Below, piece after piece: positions 23,607 through 31,873 of a stretch of 64,000 nt of DNA; position 1 is the first letter of the stretch, and each line of letters opens with the position of its first letter. The DNA is from Pseudomonas tumuqii (GTDB lineage Bacteria > Pseudomonadota > Gammaproteobacteria > Pseudomonadales > Pseudomonadaceae), in assembly GCF_013184545.1 (NCBI RefSeq), contig NZ_JAAOJA010000011.1, positions 124,001-188,000 of the forward strand. The letters are read 5' to 3'. The position numbers and the translations under genes were made by a program. Under the pieces are notes generated by a model. It saw nothing but the letters and a program-made list of their open reading frames with translations, searched no databases and was not told the origin of the DNA.

Positions 23607-23736
23607 GCAGAGGGAGGCGCCTGGATCAGCGTAGCCCGGATGCAATCCGGGAAGATCGTTGACGATGCTCCGGCCCCGGCTTTGACAAACTCGGTAGGTG
23701 CACGGCAGGCAGGACTTGCGCATGCCGAGGCACGGT

Positions 23737-24555
23737 TCAGCGTGCCAGGCCCAGACGCCCCTGCTCGTCGGAGAACACGATCTCGACCCGGCGGTTCTGT
23801 GCCCGCCCCATGGCCGAAGCATTCTCTGCGACCGGGAAGCTCTCGCCATGGCCCTGTACTTCGATACGCTTGCTATCGATGCCCAGGTCGATCAAGACGT
23901 CGGCGACGGTTTGCGCCCGTGCGCGGGACAGTTCGAGGTTTTCCAGCTTGTCGCCACGACTGTCGGTATAGCCCTCGATGCGTACCACCCGGCGCGGATT
24001 CAGTTGCAGGAACTGCACCAGCTTCAGCACCGTACGATTTGCCGACGCTTTCAGATTGGCCTGTCCTGCATCGAACAGCACATCGCCCAGGGTCATCACC
24101 AAGCCACGTTCGGTTTCGCTGGTTGCCAGGCTGACCATCTGCTCTTCCAGCCAGTTACTCTGCTCCTGCACACTGAGCAACTTGGCCTCACGCAGGGCCA
24201 GCTGCAGGCGCTGGCGCTCCAACTCGAGCTTGGCCGCCCGCTCCTGATTCAGGTTCAAGGCACTGTTTTGCCCGGCGATTTCGCTGTAACGCTGACTGAG
24301 GTAGGCGTAATGGCTAACGTCATCCGTACTGCCCCAATAGCTCGACAAGCGGTCTGCACGGGCCAGGGACTCACCCGCACGGATCACATCTTTCGGTGCG
24401 CTGCGCAGCACATCGGAGTTTTCCTTTACCGCCTGAAAGCTGCTGCGGGCCGCCTCGAGTGCCTCATTGCTGCTCTGCTGCTGCGAACCCGCGCAACCAC
24501 TCAGCAGCAACGCCGACAGAACGCCTCCCAGCAGCGGGATCCGAGCATTCATCAC
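23737..24555 (-). CDS. OmpA-family lipoprotein with DUF4398-like N-terminal part
   Basis: 272 residues. Lipobox LLSGC with Cys21. The helical part at about 25-140 (EALEAARSSFQAVKENSDVLRSAPKDVIRAGESLARAD) resembles DUF4398. The C-terminal OmpA peptidoglycan-binding domain at about 150-262 includes GYTDSRGDKLENLELSRARA, with the Asp and Arg that hold diaminopimelate. It should tether the outer membrane to peptidoglycan. Its start overlaps the stop of the DUF4398-like lipoprotein by 4 bp. Confidence 0.88.
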   Translation of the reverse strand: MMNARIPLLGGVLSALLLSGCAGSQQQSSNEALEAARSSFQAVKENSDVLRSAPKDVIRAGESLARADRLSSYWGSTDDVSHYAYLSQRYSEIAGQNSALNLNQERAAKLELERQRLQLALREAKLLSVQEQSNWLEEQMVSLATSETERGLVMTLGDVLFDAGQANLKASANRTVLKLVQFLQLNPRRVVRIEGYTDSRGDKLENLELSRARAQTVADVLIDLGIDSKRIEVQGHGESFPVAENASAMGRAQNRRVEIVFSDEQGRLGLAR

Positions 24556-24902
24556 AGCTCCCCCAACTGCTTGCGCAGGCGATTGATCCGGTTATTCAGT
24601 TCGTTCAGCTGGTCCTGACTTTTCTGCGTCAACACCCGAGCTTCCGCCAGACGGGCATCCAGTTCGGCCTGCTCGGCAAGCACCCGCGCCTCCTTGAAGG
24701 CATCACGTTGCATGGCAGATTGAGCCTGCAGCAATTTGGCTTCGGCCATTGCCAGTTCAGCTACCTGCTCATCGGCACCAACAGCCTTGGCTTGCGCCAA
24801 GGCTTGCTCGGTAAGGCGCAATTGCTCGGTCGGTGCCGGATCGCTGGCGCAACCGGTCAAACTCAGCACCACCATTGCGGCGCATGAAAATCGATTAATC
24901 AC
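24552..24902 (-). CDS. Small helical lipoprotein, DUF4398-like
   Basis: 116 residues. Lipobox SLTGC with Cys18, then one long coiled-coil stretch (QLRLTEQALAQAKAVGADEQ ... LNELNNRINRLRKQLGEL). Family function unknown. It precedes and overlaps the OmpA-like lipoprotein gene and follows a periplasmic binding protein gene by 10 bp, so the three form one envelope operon. Confidence 0.8.
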   Translation of the reverse strand: MINRFSCAAMVVLSLTGCASDPAPTEQLRLTEQALAQAKAVGADEQVAELAMAEAKLLQAQSAMQRDAFKEARVLAEQAELDARLAEARVLTQKSQDQLNELNNRINRLRKQLGEL

Positions 24903-24912
24903 AAAAAACTTC

Positions 24913-25740
24913 CTACGGATTCGGGACGCTTGCGGGTTGCAACTGCTGCTCTTTCCAGCGCAATAGGTTGTCCTGCAGCAAGGTTTCCGGCAGGCCGGCA
25001 GCGATCGATTCTGTCATCTTTTTCGCCAGTTGTCCGCGCAGCCAGGGATCGTTGCATGCCGAGTTGTGCGACAGGGTCAGGTACAGACCCTCGCTGGAAA
25101 TAGGCGGATCCAGCACCAGCAGGTTATCTTCCATGCTCAGCGTTTCGGCCAGAGCCAGACCGGGAAAACGCTCGTAGAGGACATAATCGGTACGCCCCAG
25201 CAACAGCTTTTGAAAGGCCTGAGCCAGGCTGGACACACCCTCCAAGGTCAGGTTGGCCTTGGCATAGGTATCGAACTGCTGACCGAAGCTGTTATTCACC
25301 AACGTGCCACCAGTGCGGCCCTGCAGGTCGGCCCAACTGGCGTAGGGAAACTCCGCGCCTTTACGCACCCAGACCACGCTTGGGGTGAAGAAAAACGCCG
25401 GGTGCACATAATCCATGGTTTCCAGACGCGGCAAGGTCAGAAAAGCACCGGCGATCAAATCGACCCGCCCCGTGCGCACCTCGTCTTGGGCGCGAGACCA
25501 GGGCCCGGTATAGATCACATCGATCACCAGATCCAACTCTTTGGCCAAATGCTTGAGCAAGTCGGCATTGGCACCGATCAACTGCTGCGGATTCTGCGGG
25601 TCACGCCACAAATAAGGCGGATACTCCGGATTGCCGGTGGCGACCAGGCGCTCACACTTGCCGGCGGCAGCACTCAACCCTGGCAACAGCGCCACGCCGA
25701 GCAAAAGCATTACGGATTTCAACAACCCACGTTCGAGCAT
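24913..25740 (-). CDS. Periplasmic solute-binding protein, family 3
   Basis: 275 residues. Signal peptide cleaved near LSAAAG. The amino-acid-type binding fold has EYPPYLWRD, LIGANADLLKHLAKELDL, VRTGRVDLIAGAFLTLPRLETMDYVHPAFF and the hinge WADLQGRTGGTLVNNSFG. No ABC permease or ATPase gene is adjacent, and the ligand is unknown. Such orphan binding proteins may serve a distant transporter or a sensor. First gene of the operon with the two lipoproteins. Confidence 0.85.
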   Translation of the reverse strand: MLERGLLKSVMLLLGVALLPGLSAAAGKCERLVATGNPEYPPYLWRDPQNPQQLIGANADLLKHLAKELDLVIDVIYTGPWSRAQDEVRTGRVDLIAGAFLTLPRLETMDYVHPAFFFTPSVVWVRKGAEFPYASWADLQGRTGGTLVNNSFGQQFDTYAKANLTLEGVSSLAQAFQKLLLGRTDYVLYERFPGLALAETLSMEDNLLVLDPPISSEGLYLTLSHNSACNDPWLRGQLAKKMTESIAAGLPETLLQDNLLRWKEQQLQPASVPNP

Positions 25741-25854
25741 GGCGACTTCTCGGCTGAACTTTTGATGGACTTTCAGGGCACGCGAACACTGGTGGATGCT
25801 GGCTGCATGTTAGCGTACAACCGGCTCAATAATAATTCGCGATAAGGGCGCGCC

Positions 25855-26793
25855 ATGAAAAAACTGATTCTCGGCTTGATACTGTTGCTCGGCGGCGCCG
25901 CCGCGACGCTCTACCTCTGCCCCGCCGCACTGCTGGCTACGACGCAACTGGTCGCACTGCAGCAGGCGGATCTCAGCACCAAGCGGGTGACAGTCGGCGA
26001 TCTTAGCATTCATTACTACCAGGGCGGCCCGAGCGTCGGCGAAACCATTCTGATGATCCACGGCTTCGGTGCCAGCAAGGACAACTGGCTGCGCTTTGCC
26101 CGCTACTTCACCGAGGGCTACCAGGTGATCGCCCTGGACCTGCCCGGCTTTGGCGACAGCAGCAAGCCCTACGCCAGTTACGATGTCGGCACCCAAGTCG
26201 AGCGCCTCGCCGCTTTCACTCAAGCCTTGCAGATCAAAAAACTGCACCTGATCGGCAGCTCGATGGGCGGCCATATCAGTGCCCTGTATGCCGCACGCTA
26301 TCCCGAACAAATCCTGTCAGTGGCGTTGCTCGGCAATGCTGGCGTCGACTCGCCACAGAAAAGCGAGTTGATCGAGCGCCTCGAACGCGGCGAACCCAAT
26401 CCGCTGATCGTGAAAACACCGCAACAGTTCGAGCAGCTGCTGGAGTTCATCTTCGTCGAAGTGCCGAGCATGCCCGAGCGCCTGAAGCAGGCGCTGGCGG
26501 AAAGAAGCGTCGCCAACAGTACGCATAACGAGCGGGTCTTCGCCCAACTGGTCAGTCGTTATATTCCGCTCGAACCGGTACTGCCGAAGATCCAGGCGCC
26601 GACTCTACTGTTATGGGGCGCCCAGGACAGGGTTCTGCATGTTTCCAGCATCGAGGTCATGCAGCCACTCCTACAGCGCCCCAGCGTGGTGATCATGCAA
26701 GACTGCGGGCACGCGCCCATGCTCGAACGGCCCAAGGAAACTGCCGAGCACTACCAGGCGTTTCTGCACACCCTCGCAGCAGAGCGTGAATAA
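25855..26793 (+). CDS. Membrane-anchored or exported alpha/beta hydrolase
   Basis: 312 residues. An N-terminal hydrophobic segment (residues 1-20) ends near a Cys, so it is a signal or anchor. The hydrolase core has oxyanion HGFG, the nucleophile elbow IGSSMGGH (Ser in GSSMG) and the late His in DCGHAPML, with WGAQDRVL for the Asp. It is a lipase/esterase-like enzyme in the position of the PA2949 lipase. Substrate unknown. It precedes etfA convergently with a shared terminator. Confidence 0.88.
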   Translation: MKKLILGLILLLGGAAATLYLCPAALLATTQLVALQQADLSTKRVTVGDLSIHYYQGGPSVGETILMIHGFGASKDNWLRFARYFTEGYQVIALDLPGFGDSSKPYASYDVGTQVERLAAFTQALQIKKLHLIGSSMGGHISALYAARYPEQILSVALLGNAGVDSPQKSELIERLERGEPNPLIVKTPQQFEQLLEFIFVEVPSMPERLKQALAERSVANSTHNERVFAQLVSRYIPLEPVLPKIQAPTLLLWGAQDRVLHVSSIEVMQPLLQRPSVVIMQDCGHAPMLERPKETAEHYQAFLHTLAAERE

Positions 26794-26811
26794 AGCCAAA
26801 TCGTACACAAG

Positions 26812-26837
26812 AAAAAACCCGCTCAAGGCGGGTTTTT
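26812..26837. terminator. Bidirectional terminator between the hydrolase gene and etfA
   Basis: AAAAAACCCGC-TCAAG-GCGGGTTTTT lies between two convergent genes. The A-run and T-run make it functional from both sides. Confidence 0.9.
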
Positions 26838-26858
26838 CATGGGGCAAGGGAAGCCGGT

Positions 26859-27788
26859 TTACACCAGTTTCTCGAACTCCGGGATAGCGTCGAACAGATC
26901 CGCCACCAGGCCGTAATCGGCCACCTGGAAGATCGGCGCTTCTTCGTCCTTGTTGATCGCAACGATCACCTTGGAGTCCTTCATGCCGGCCAGGTGCTGG
27001 ATCGCGCCGGAGATACCGACGGCGATGTACAGCTGCGGCGCGACAATCTTGCCAGTCTGACCGACCTGCATGTCGTTGGGCACGAAACCGGCGTCGACCG
27101 CGGCGCGCGAGGCACCGACTGCCGCGCCGAGCTTGTCAGCCAGGGCGTAGAGGTGCTTGAAGTTGTCGCCGTTCTGCATGCCGCGGCCGCCGGAAACGAC
27201 GATCTTGGCAGCGGTCAGCTCCGGACGATCGGACTTGGCCAGCTCTTCACCGACGAACGCCGACTTGCCGGCGTCGCCGCCAATAGCCACGGCCTCAACG
27301 ACAGCGCTGCCACCCTCGGCTGCGACCGGGTCGAACCCGGTGGCACGCACAGTGATCACCTTCACGGCAGCGGAAGACTGCACGGTAGCGATGGCGTTAC
27401 CGGCATAGATCGGTCGCTTGAAGGTATCGGCGCTTTCCACGGCGATGATTTCGGAGATCTGATCGACGTCCAGTGCAGCGGCTACGCGCGGCAGGATATT
27501 CTTACCGTTGCTGGTGGCAGCAGCCAGGATGTGGCTGTAGCCCTTGCCCAGTTCGGCTACCAGCGGCGCGACGTTTTCCGGCAGCTGGTGGGCGAAGGCT
27601 GCGTTGTCGGCCACCAGCACCTTGGCCACGCCAGCAACTTTGGCAGCGGCTTCGGCAGCTACGCCGCAAGCGGCACCGGCAACCAGAACGTGGATGTCAC
27701 CACCGATTTTCGCGGCAGCAGCAACGGTGTTCAGAGTGGCGGGAGCCAGAGCGGCATTGGTGTGTTCAGCGATAACCAGGATAGTCAT
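26859..27788 (-). CDS. etfA: Electron transfer flavoprotein alpha subunit
   Basis: 309 residues. N-terminal alpha/beta domain (ILVIAEHTNAALAPATLNTVAAAAKIG) and the C-terminal FAD domain with VVSGGRGMQNGDNFK, GASRAAVDAGFVPNDMQVGQTGK and YIAVGISGAIQHLAGMKDS. It forms the EtfAB dimer that accepts electrons from acyl-CoA dehydrogenases. One base separates it from etfB (etfB-etfA order on the minus strand). Confidence 0.96.
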   Translation of the reverse strand: MTILVIAEHTNAALAPATLNTVAAAAKIGGDIHVLVAGAACGVAAEAAAKVAGVAKVLVADNAAFAHQLPENVAPLVAELGKGYSHILAAATSNGKNILPRVAAALDVDQISEIIAVESADTFKRPIYAGNAIATVQSSAAVKVITVRATGFDPVAAEGGSAVVEAVAIGGDAGKSAFVGEELAKSDRPELTAAKIVVSGGRGMQNGDNFKHLYALADKLGAAVGASRAAVDAGFVPNDMQVGQTGKIVAPQLYIAVGISGAIQHLAGMKDSKVIVAINKDEEAPIFQVADYGLVADLFDAIPEFEKLV

Positions 27789-28538
27789 TTAGATTACCTT
27801 CGCCTCGTTCTTCAGTTTCTCGACCAGTTCAGCCACCGACTTGACCTTGATACCAGCGCTGCGGGCAGCAGGCGCTTCGACTTTCAGGGTTTTCACGGTG
27901 GAAGCGGTGGAAACGCCCAGGTCGCCCGGGGTAACGGTTTCCAGCGGCTTTTTCTTGGCCTTCATGATGTTCGGCAGCGACGCGTAGCGCGGCTCGTTGA
28001 GGCGCAGGTCGGTGGTCACGATCGCCGGCAGGTTCAGTGCCACGGTCTGCAAGCCGCCATCGACTTCGCGAGTCACGTTGACCTTGTCGCCAGCCACTTC
28101 CACCTTGGAGGCGAAGGTGCCTTGGGCGTAACCGCTCAGCGCGGCGAGCATCTGGCCGGTCTGGTTATTGTCGCTGTCGATCGCCTGTTTGCCGAGGATC
28201 ACCAGCTGCGGCTGCTCCTTGTCGACCACCGCCTTGAGCAGCTTGGCCACGGCCAGGGAATTCAGCTCATCGCTGGATTCGACCAGAATGGCGCGATCGG
28301 CGCCCAGGGCCAGGGCGGTACGCAGCTGCTCTTGAGCAGCAGTCGGACCGATCGACACCACGACGATTTCGCTGGCCACGCCTTTTTCTTTCAGGCGTAC
28401 CGCTTCTTCCACGGCAATTTCGCAGAAGGGATTCATCGACATCTTGACGTTGGCAAGATCAACGCCGCTGTTGTCCGCTTTGACGCGGACCTTGACGTTG
28501 TAGTCGACCACTCGTTTGACAGCTACAAGAACCTTCAT
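27789..28538 (-). CDS. etfB: Electron transfer flavoprotein beta subunit
   Basis: 249 residues, MKVLVAVKRVVDYNVKVRVK onward, with the ETF-beta AMP-binding region LGKQAIDSDNNQTGQMLA. Partner of EtfA; binds AMP structurally and contacts the dehydrogenase. Start at ATG 28538, preceded by GAGTAACGAGG. Its promoter faces that of the ETF-QO gene across a palindrome. Confidence 0.96.
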   Translation of the reverse strand: MKVLVAVKRVVDYNVKVRVKADNSGVDLANVKMSMNPFCEIAVEEAVRLKEKGVASEIVVVSIGPTAAQEQLRTALALGADRAILVESSDELNSLAVAKLLKAVVDKEQPQLVILGKQAIDSDNNQTGQMLAALSGYAQGTFASKVEVAGDKVNVTREVDGGLQTVALNLPAIVTTDLRLNEPRYASLPNIMKAKKKPLETVTPGDLGVSTASTVKTLKVEAPAARSAGIKVKSVAELVEKLKNEAKVI

Positions 28539-28717
28539 GGATTCCTCGTTACTCTCCGGTGAATAGGAATGTCGCCAGAAGCGAACATGGCGGGTGATGC
28601 AAATCGGCCGGAACCGACCTTCAGCCCAGACGGCGAACGCAAAACCGCCCGTATCTTGACCGTACGACCTGGCCCGGTCAATACAATGAATCGGCCAGTC
28701 ATCCACGATGTAGTAGG

Positions 28718-28723
28718 ATTCTA
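28718..28723 (-). promoter_or_regulatory. Candidate -10 of the etfB-etfA promoter
   Basis: On the minus strand TAGAAT follows, by 15-18 bases, a TTG-containing element that adjoins the central palindrome at 28742-28756, so an operator-bound protein should block it. Confidence 0.5.
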
Positions 28724-28741
28724 GCAGGACTACAGAATATT

Positions 28742-28756
28742 CAAACAAACGTTTGT
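28742..28756. promoter_or_regulatory. PsrA-type operator between etfB and ETF-QO
   Basis: CAAAC-AAAC-GTTTG, containing the perfect 12-bp palindrome ACAAACGTTTGT. The fatty-acid-responsive TetR repressor PsrA recognises CAAAC/GAAAC and GTTTG/GTTTC half-sites separated by 2-4 bases. The site is central between two promoters for beta-oxidation electron transfer genes. Confidence 0.6.
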
Positions 28757-28757
28757 A

Positions 28758-28786
28758 TTGGCCCGCTAGAAGGGTGCAGATATAAT
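28758..28786 (+). promoter_or_regulatory. Sigma-70 promoter of the ETF-QO gene
   Basis: TTGGCC, 17 bases, TATAAT. The -10 is perfect, the -35 weak. It starts two bases after the palindrome. Confidence 0.65.
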
Positions 28787-28856
28787 GCGCCAGCATCGCC
28801 CAGGGAACGAGCCTGATCGTCAAATAAAATTAGAGAGCCTGAGTAGGAGATAGCCT

Positions 28857-30521
28857 GTGGAACGCGAGTTTATGGAATTCGACGTCGTCATCGTCGGCGC
28901 CGGCCCAGCCGGCTTGTCCGCCGCCTGCCGACTGAAGCAGAAAGCCGCCGAAGCGGGCAAGGAAATCAGCGTCTGCGTGGTCGAAAAAGGCTCCGAAGTG
29001 GGTGCGCACATTCTCTCTGGAGCGGTGTTCGAACCGCGCGCCCTGAACGAACTGTTCCCCGACTGGAAGGAACTCGGCGCACCGCTGAACACCCCGGTCA
29101 AGCGCGACGACATCTACCTGCTGAATAACGCGACAAAAGCCAGCCGAATCCCCGACCTGTTCGTGCCCAAGACCATGCACAACCAGGGCAACTACATCAT
29201 CTCCCTGGGCAATCTGTGCCGCTGGCTGGCCCAGCAGGCCGAGAATCTGGGCGTGGAAATCTACCCCGGCTTCGCCGCCCAGGAAGCGCTGATCGACGAC
29301 CAGGGCTCGGTCTACGGCATCCTCACCGGCGACCTCGGCGTGGATCGCGAAGGCAACCCGAAAGAGGGTTACTACACCCCCGGCATGGAACTGCGCGCCA
29401 AGTACACCCTGTTCGCCGAAGGCTGCCGCGGCCATATCGGCAAGCAGCTGATCAAGAAGTACAACCTCGACAGCGAAGCCGACGCCCAGCATTACGGCAT
29501 CGGCATCAAGGAAATCTGGGACGTCGACCCGGCCAAGCACGAGCAAGGCCTGGTGGTGCATACCGCCGGCTGGCCGCTGTCGCTGGTCGACAGTGAAAAC
29601 ACCGGTGGTTCCTTCCTCTATCACCTGGAGAACAACCAGGTGGTGGTCGGTCTGATCGTCGACCTGTCCTACAGCAACCCGCACCTGTCGCCGTTCGACG
29701 AGTTCCAGCGCTACAAACACCACCCGGTGATCGCCCAGTACCTGGAAGGTGGCAAGCGCGTGTCCTATGGCGCCCGCGCCATCAGCAAGGGCGGCCTCAA
29801 CTCGCTGCCGAAGATGGTGTTCAACGGCGGCGCACTGATCGGCTGCGACCTCGGCACCCTCAACTTCGCCAAGATCAAGGGCAGCCACACCGCGATGAAG
29901 TCCGGCATGCTCGCCGCCGACGCGGTGGCCGACGCGCTGTTCGCCGGCCGTGAGGGCGGCGACCAGCTGACCGGCTACGTCGAAGCGTTCAAGACCAGCT
30001 GGCTGTACGACGAGCTGTTCCGCAGCCGCAACTTCGGCGCGGCGATTCACAAGTTCGGCGTGCTCGGCGGCGGCGCCTTCAACTACCTCGACCAGAACCT
30101 GTTTGGCGGCAAGATCCCCTTCACCCTGCACGACACCAAGCCGGATTACGCCTGCCTGAAACTGGCCAGCGAAGCGAAGAAGATCAGCTACCCGAAACCG
30201 GACGGCAAACTCAGCTTCGACAAGCTCAGCTCGGTATTCCTCTCCAACACCAACCATGAAGAGGAACAACCCTGCCACCTGAAGCTCGCCGACCCGAGCA
30301 TTCCGCTGACCAAGAACCTGCCGCTGTACGATGAACCGGCGCAGCGCTACTGCCCAGCTGGCGTGTACGAAATCGTCACCCTGGAAGACGGCGAGAAGAA
30401 GTTCCAGATCAACGCGCAGAACTGCGTGCACTGCAAGACCTGCGACATCAAGGACCCGGCCCAGAACATCAACTGGGTGGCTCCCGAAGGCGCTGGCGGG
30501 CCTAACTACCCCAATATGTAA
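28857..30521 (+). CDS. Electron transfer flavoprotein-ubiquinone oxidoreductase
   Basis: 554 residues. FAD site GAGPAG (14-19) at the N-terminus; membrane-associated middle domain; C-terminal 4Fe-4S site with RYCPAGVY and NCVHCKTCDIKDP, four cysteines in all. It takes electrons from EtfAB and reduces ubiquinone at the inner membrane. The GTG at 28857 has TAGGAG about ten bases upstream; an ATG at 28872 is the alternative. Equivalent to PA2953 by position. Confidence 0.95.
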   Translation: MEREFMEFDVVIVGAGPAGLSAACRLKQKAAEAGKEISVCVVEKGSEVGAHILSGAVFEPRALNELFPDWKELGAPLNTPVKRDDIYLLNNATKASRIPDLFVPKTMHNQGNYIISLGNLCRWLAQQAENLGVEIYPGFAAQEALIDDQGSVYGILTGDLGVDREGNPKEGYYTPGMELRAKYTLFAEGCRGHIGKQLIKKYNLDSEADAQHYGIGIKEIWDVDPAKHEQGLVVHTAGWPLSLVDSENTGGSFLYHLENNQVVVGLIVDLSYSNPHLSPFDEFQRYKHHPVIAQYLEGGKRVSYGARAISKGGLNSLPKMVFNGGALIGCDLGTLNFAKIKGSHTAMKSGMLAADAVADALFAGREGGDQLTGYVEAFKTSWLYDELFRSRNFGAAIHKFGVLGGGAFNYLDQNLFGGKIPFTLHDTKPDYACLKLASEAKKISYPKPDGKLSFDKLSSVFLSNTNHEEEQPCHLKLADPSIPLTKNLPLYDEPAQRYCPAGVYEIVTLEDGEKKFQINAQNCVHCKTCDIKDPAQNINWVAPEGAGGPNYPNM

Positions 30522-30524
30522 GAT

Positions 30525-30553
30525 GCAAAAGGCTCCTTCGGGAGCCTTTTTGC
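30525..30553 (+). terminator. Terminator of the ETF-QO gene
   Basis: GCAAAAGGCTCC-TTCG-GGAGCCTTTTTGC: stem with a TTCG tetraloop and T-run, 4 bp after the stop. Confidence 0.92.
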
Positions 30554-30559
30554 TTTTAG

Positions 30560-30620
30560 CCACAAGCTACAAGCAGCCACCCGCGCGCGCTTTCTTGCCG
30601 CTTGAGGCTTGCCGCTTACA
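30560..30620. repeat. Intergenic 7-bp repeats, CAAGCNN / NNGCTTG type
   Basis: CACAAGC TACAAGC on one side and GCTTGAG GCTTGCC GCTTACA about 25 bp on, in opposite orientation. Related repeats occur at 32770 and 36871 (7-bp period). They lie between genes only. Confidence 0.65.
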
Positions 30621-30628
30621 ACTGAGCC

Positions 30629-31195
30629 CTACGGCTGCGGCCCAATCGGGAAGAACTGCCCACTGCTCCACACCCCCAGCCATATCTGGCCGTCGATCTC
30701 GCGCGGCACCGCCAACTCGACCAGCTGGTAGAACACGTTGCGGTGGATCAGCGCCTCGAGGTTCGCGCGCACGTGCACATAGGGTGCCGGTTCCTGGGAC
30801 TGCGCATCCAGCTCGACCCGGAGCGGGTGCTCGGTATCGGCAACGGTTTCCTCCTCGACGTTGGTGGTGAAACGCAGCACCTGCGCCTCGCCCTCGCCGT
30901 CTACCTGCAGACTGACGGCAACGAAGGGCGCATCGTCGACCTTGATGCCGACCTTCTCTACCGGGGTGATCAGGAAGTAATCGTCGCCATCGCGGCGAAT
31001 GATGGTGGAGAACAACTTGACCATCGGCTTGCGTCCAATCGGCGTGCCCAGGTAATACCAGGTGCCATCGCGCGCGATGCGCATGTCGATGTCGCCGCAA
31101 AAATCGGGGTTCCACAGGTGTACAGGCGGCAAGCCCTTCTTCTCGCCCTTGGAAATCTGTGCCAACAGGTCGCCGGCTTTGCCTGGGTTCGTCAT
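30629..31195 (-). CDS. DUF1285 protein
   Basis: 188 residues from the ATG at 31195, which has AAGGA upstream; a longer start at 31222 would overlap the upstream gene. Conserved segments GLPPVHLWNPDFCGDIDMRIARDGTWYYLGTPIGRKPMVKLFSTI and VGIKVDDAPFVA are DUF1285 signatures. Soluble; function unknown. It follows a DUF4823 lipoprotein gene by 10 bp on the same strand. Confidence 0.88.
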   Translation of the reverse strand: MTNPGKAGDLLAQISKGEKKGLPPVHLWNPDFCGDIDMRIARDGTWYYLGTPIGRKPMVKLFSTIIRRDGDDYFLITPVEKVGIKVDDAPFVAVSLQVDGEGEAQVLRFTTNVEEETVADTEHPLRVELDAQSQEPAPYVHVRANLEALIHRNVFYQLVELAVPREIDGQIWLGVWSSGQFFPIGPQP

Positions 31196-31205
31196 GCGAG
31201 TGTCC

Positions 31206-31808
31206 TTAGAGGCTCTGGCCAATCAGGCTGCGGGCATAATCGCGCAGCGGTGGACCGAGCAAGTCTTCTGGTTTGGCATCATAGAATGTCAGGAAGCCGC
31301 CGCGGCTGTGAATCCGCGCAGTATCGACCAGATAACGGGTATTGGTTTCGATCAGCATCAACTGAATGACGCTACGGTCGGTGCCAAGCCGGTCCAGCAC
31401 CTGCTGATCAGCCCACTCATCCCCCGTGCCGATGCGGTCATCGGCATAGGCAAAGCGGCTGTAGAGCAGATAATGCGCGCCGGCCGCACGCGCCTGGTCC
31501 ATGGCCTCCTCCAACCCGGCCGGACTACGCGCCCGACGGACCAGCGGGAAATACTCGACGAAGCCCTTGAACGCCTCTTCCGCAACCACATTCGGTCGCG
31601 GATAGGCCGCGCCGGGAGGAACGAAATGCCCCTGGGCGATATAGATGAAAGAGTCCTGCTGCAGGCGCCGCGAGGCCATGCGCTCGGTTCGCCCATGATC
31701 GAGAAAACCGGCATCGCGCAATTGATAGGTGGCGCCATCGGCCAGGTCGCTGACCTTCATGCAGCCACCCAAGACCATCAACACCAGGATTAATATCAGG
31801 TTGCGCAT
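31206..31808 (-). CDS. DUF4823 lipoprotein
   Basis: 200 residues. Lipobox LGGC with Cys16 after MRNLILILVLMV. The soluble part is a Rossmann-like fold with RAAGAHYLLYSRFAYADDR and IQLMLIETNTRYLVDTARIHSRGGFLTFY. DUF4823, function unknown; probably outer-membrane anchored. GGGAGGAG precedes the ATG. Confidence 0.82.
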   Translation of the reverse strand: MRNLILILVLMVLGGCMKVSDLADGATYQLRDAGFLDHGRTERMASRRLQQDSFIYIAQGHFVPPGAAYPRPNVVAEEAFKGFVEYFPLVRRARSPAGLEEAMDQARAAGAHYLLYSRFAYADDRIGTGDEWADQQVLDRLGTDRSVIQLMLIETNTRYLVDTARIHSRGGFLTFYDAKPEDLLGPPLRDYARSLIGQSL

Positions 31809-31873
31809 CACTCTCCTCCCGTTGCCGGTGACGGAATACCGGCGGACAGGCCAGTAATGCAGGTTTCACGCCA

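Larger units (their letters stand above)
23380..23736. other. 357-bp intergenic region with dyad, REP-like motif and terminator
   Basis: From the left: the mocR promoter region; the dyad CAATTCAA...TTGAATTG (23496-23529); a hairpin with minus-strand T-run (23587-23606) that can end the ompA operon; and a short REP-like motif AGCCCGGATGCAATCCGGGA (23634-23653) of a type frequent in Pseudomonas intergenes. No coding frame is convincing. Confidence 0.6.
28539..28856. other. 318-bp divergent promoter region of etfB and ETF-QO
   Basis: Holds two divergent sigma-70-type promoters around a central palindrome (see separate entries). Leaders are about 170 bp to etfB and 65 bp to the ETF-QO start. No coding frame is seen. 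Confidence 0.7.

Noticed and set aside
28830..30563. 577-codon minus-strand ORF opposite ETF-QO
   Set aside because: ETF-QO is unambiguous; the antisense frame shows no domain.
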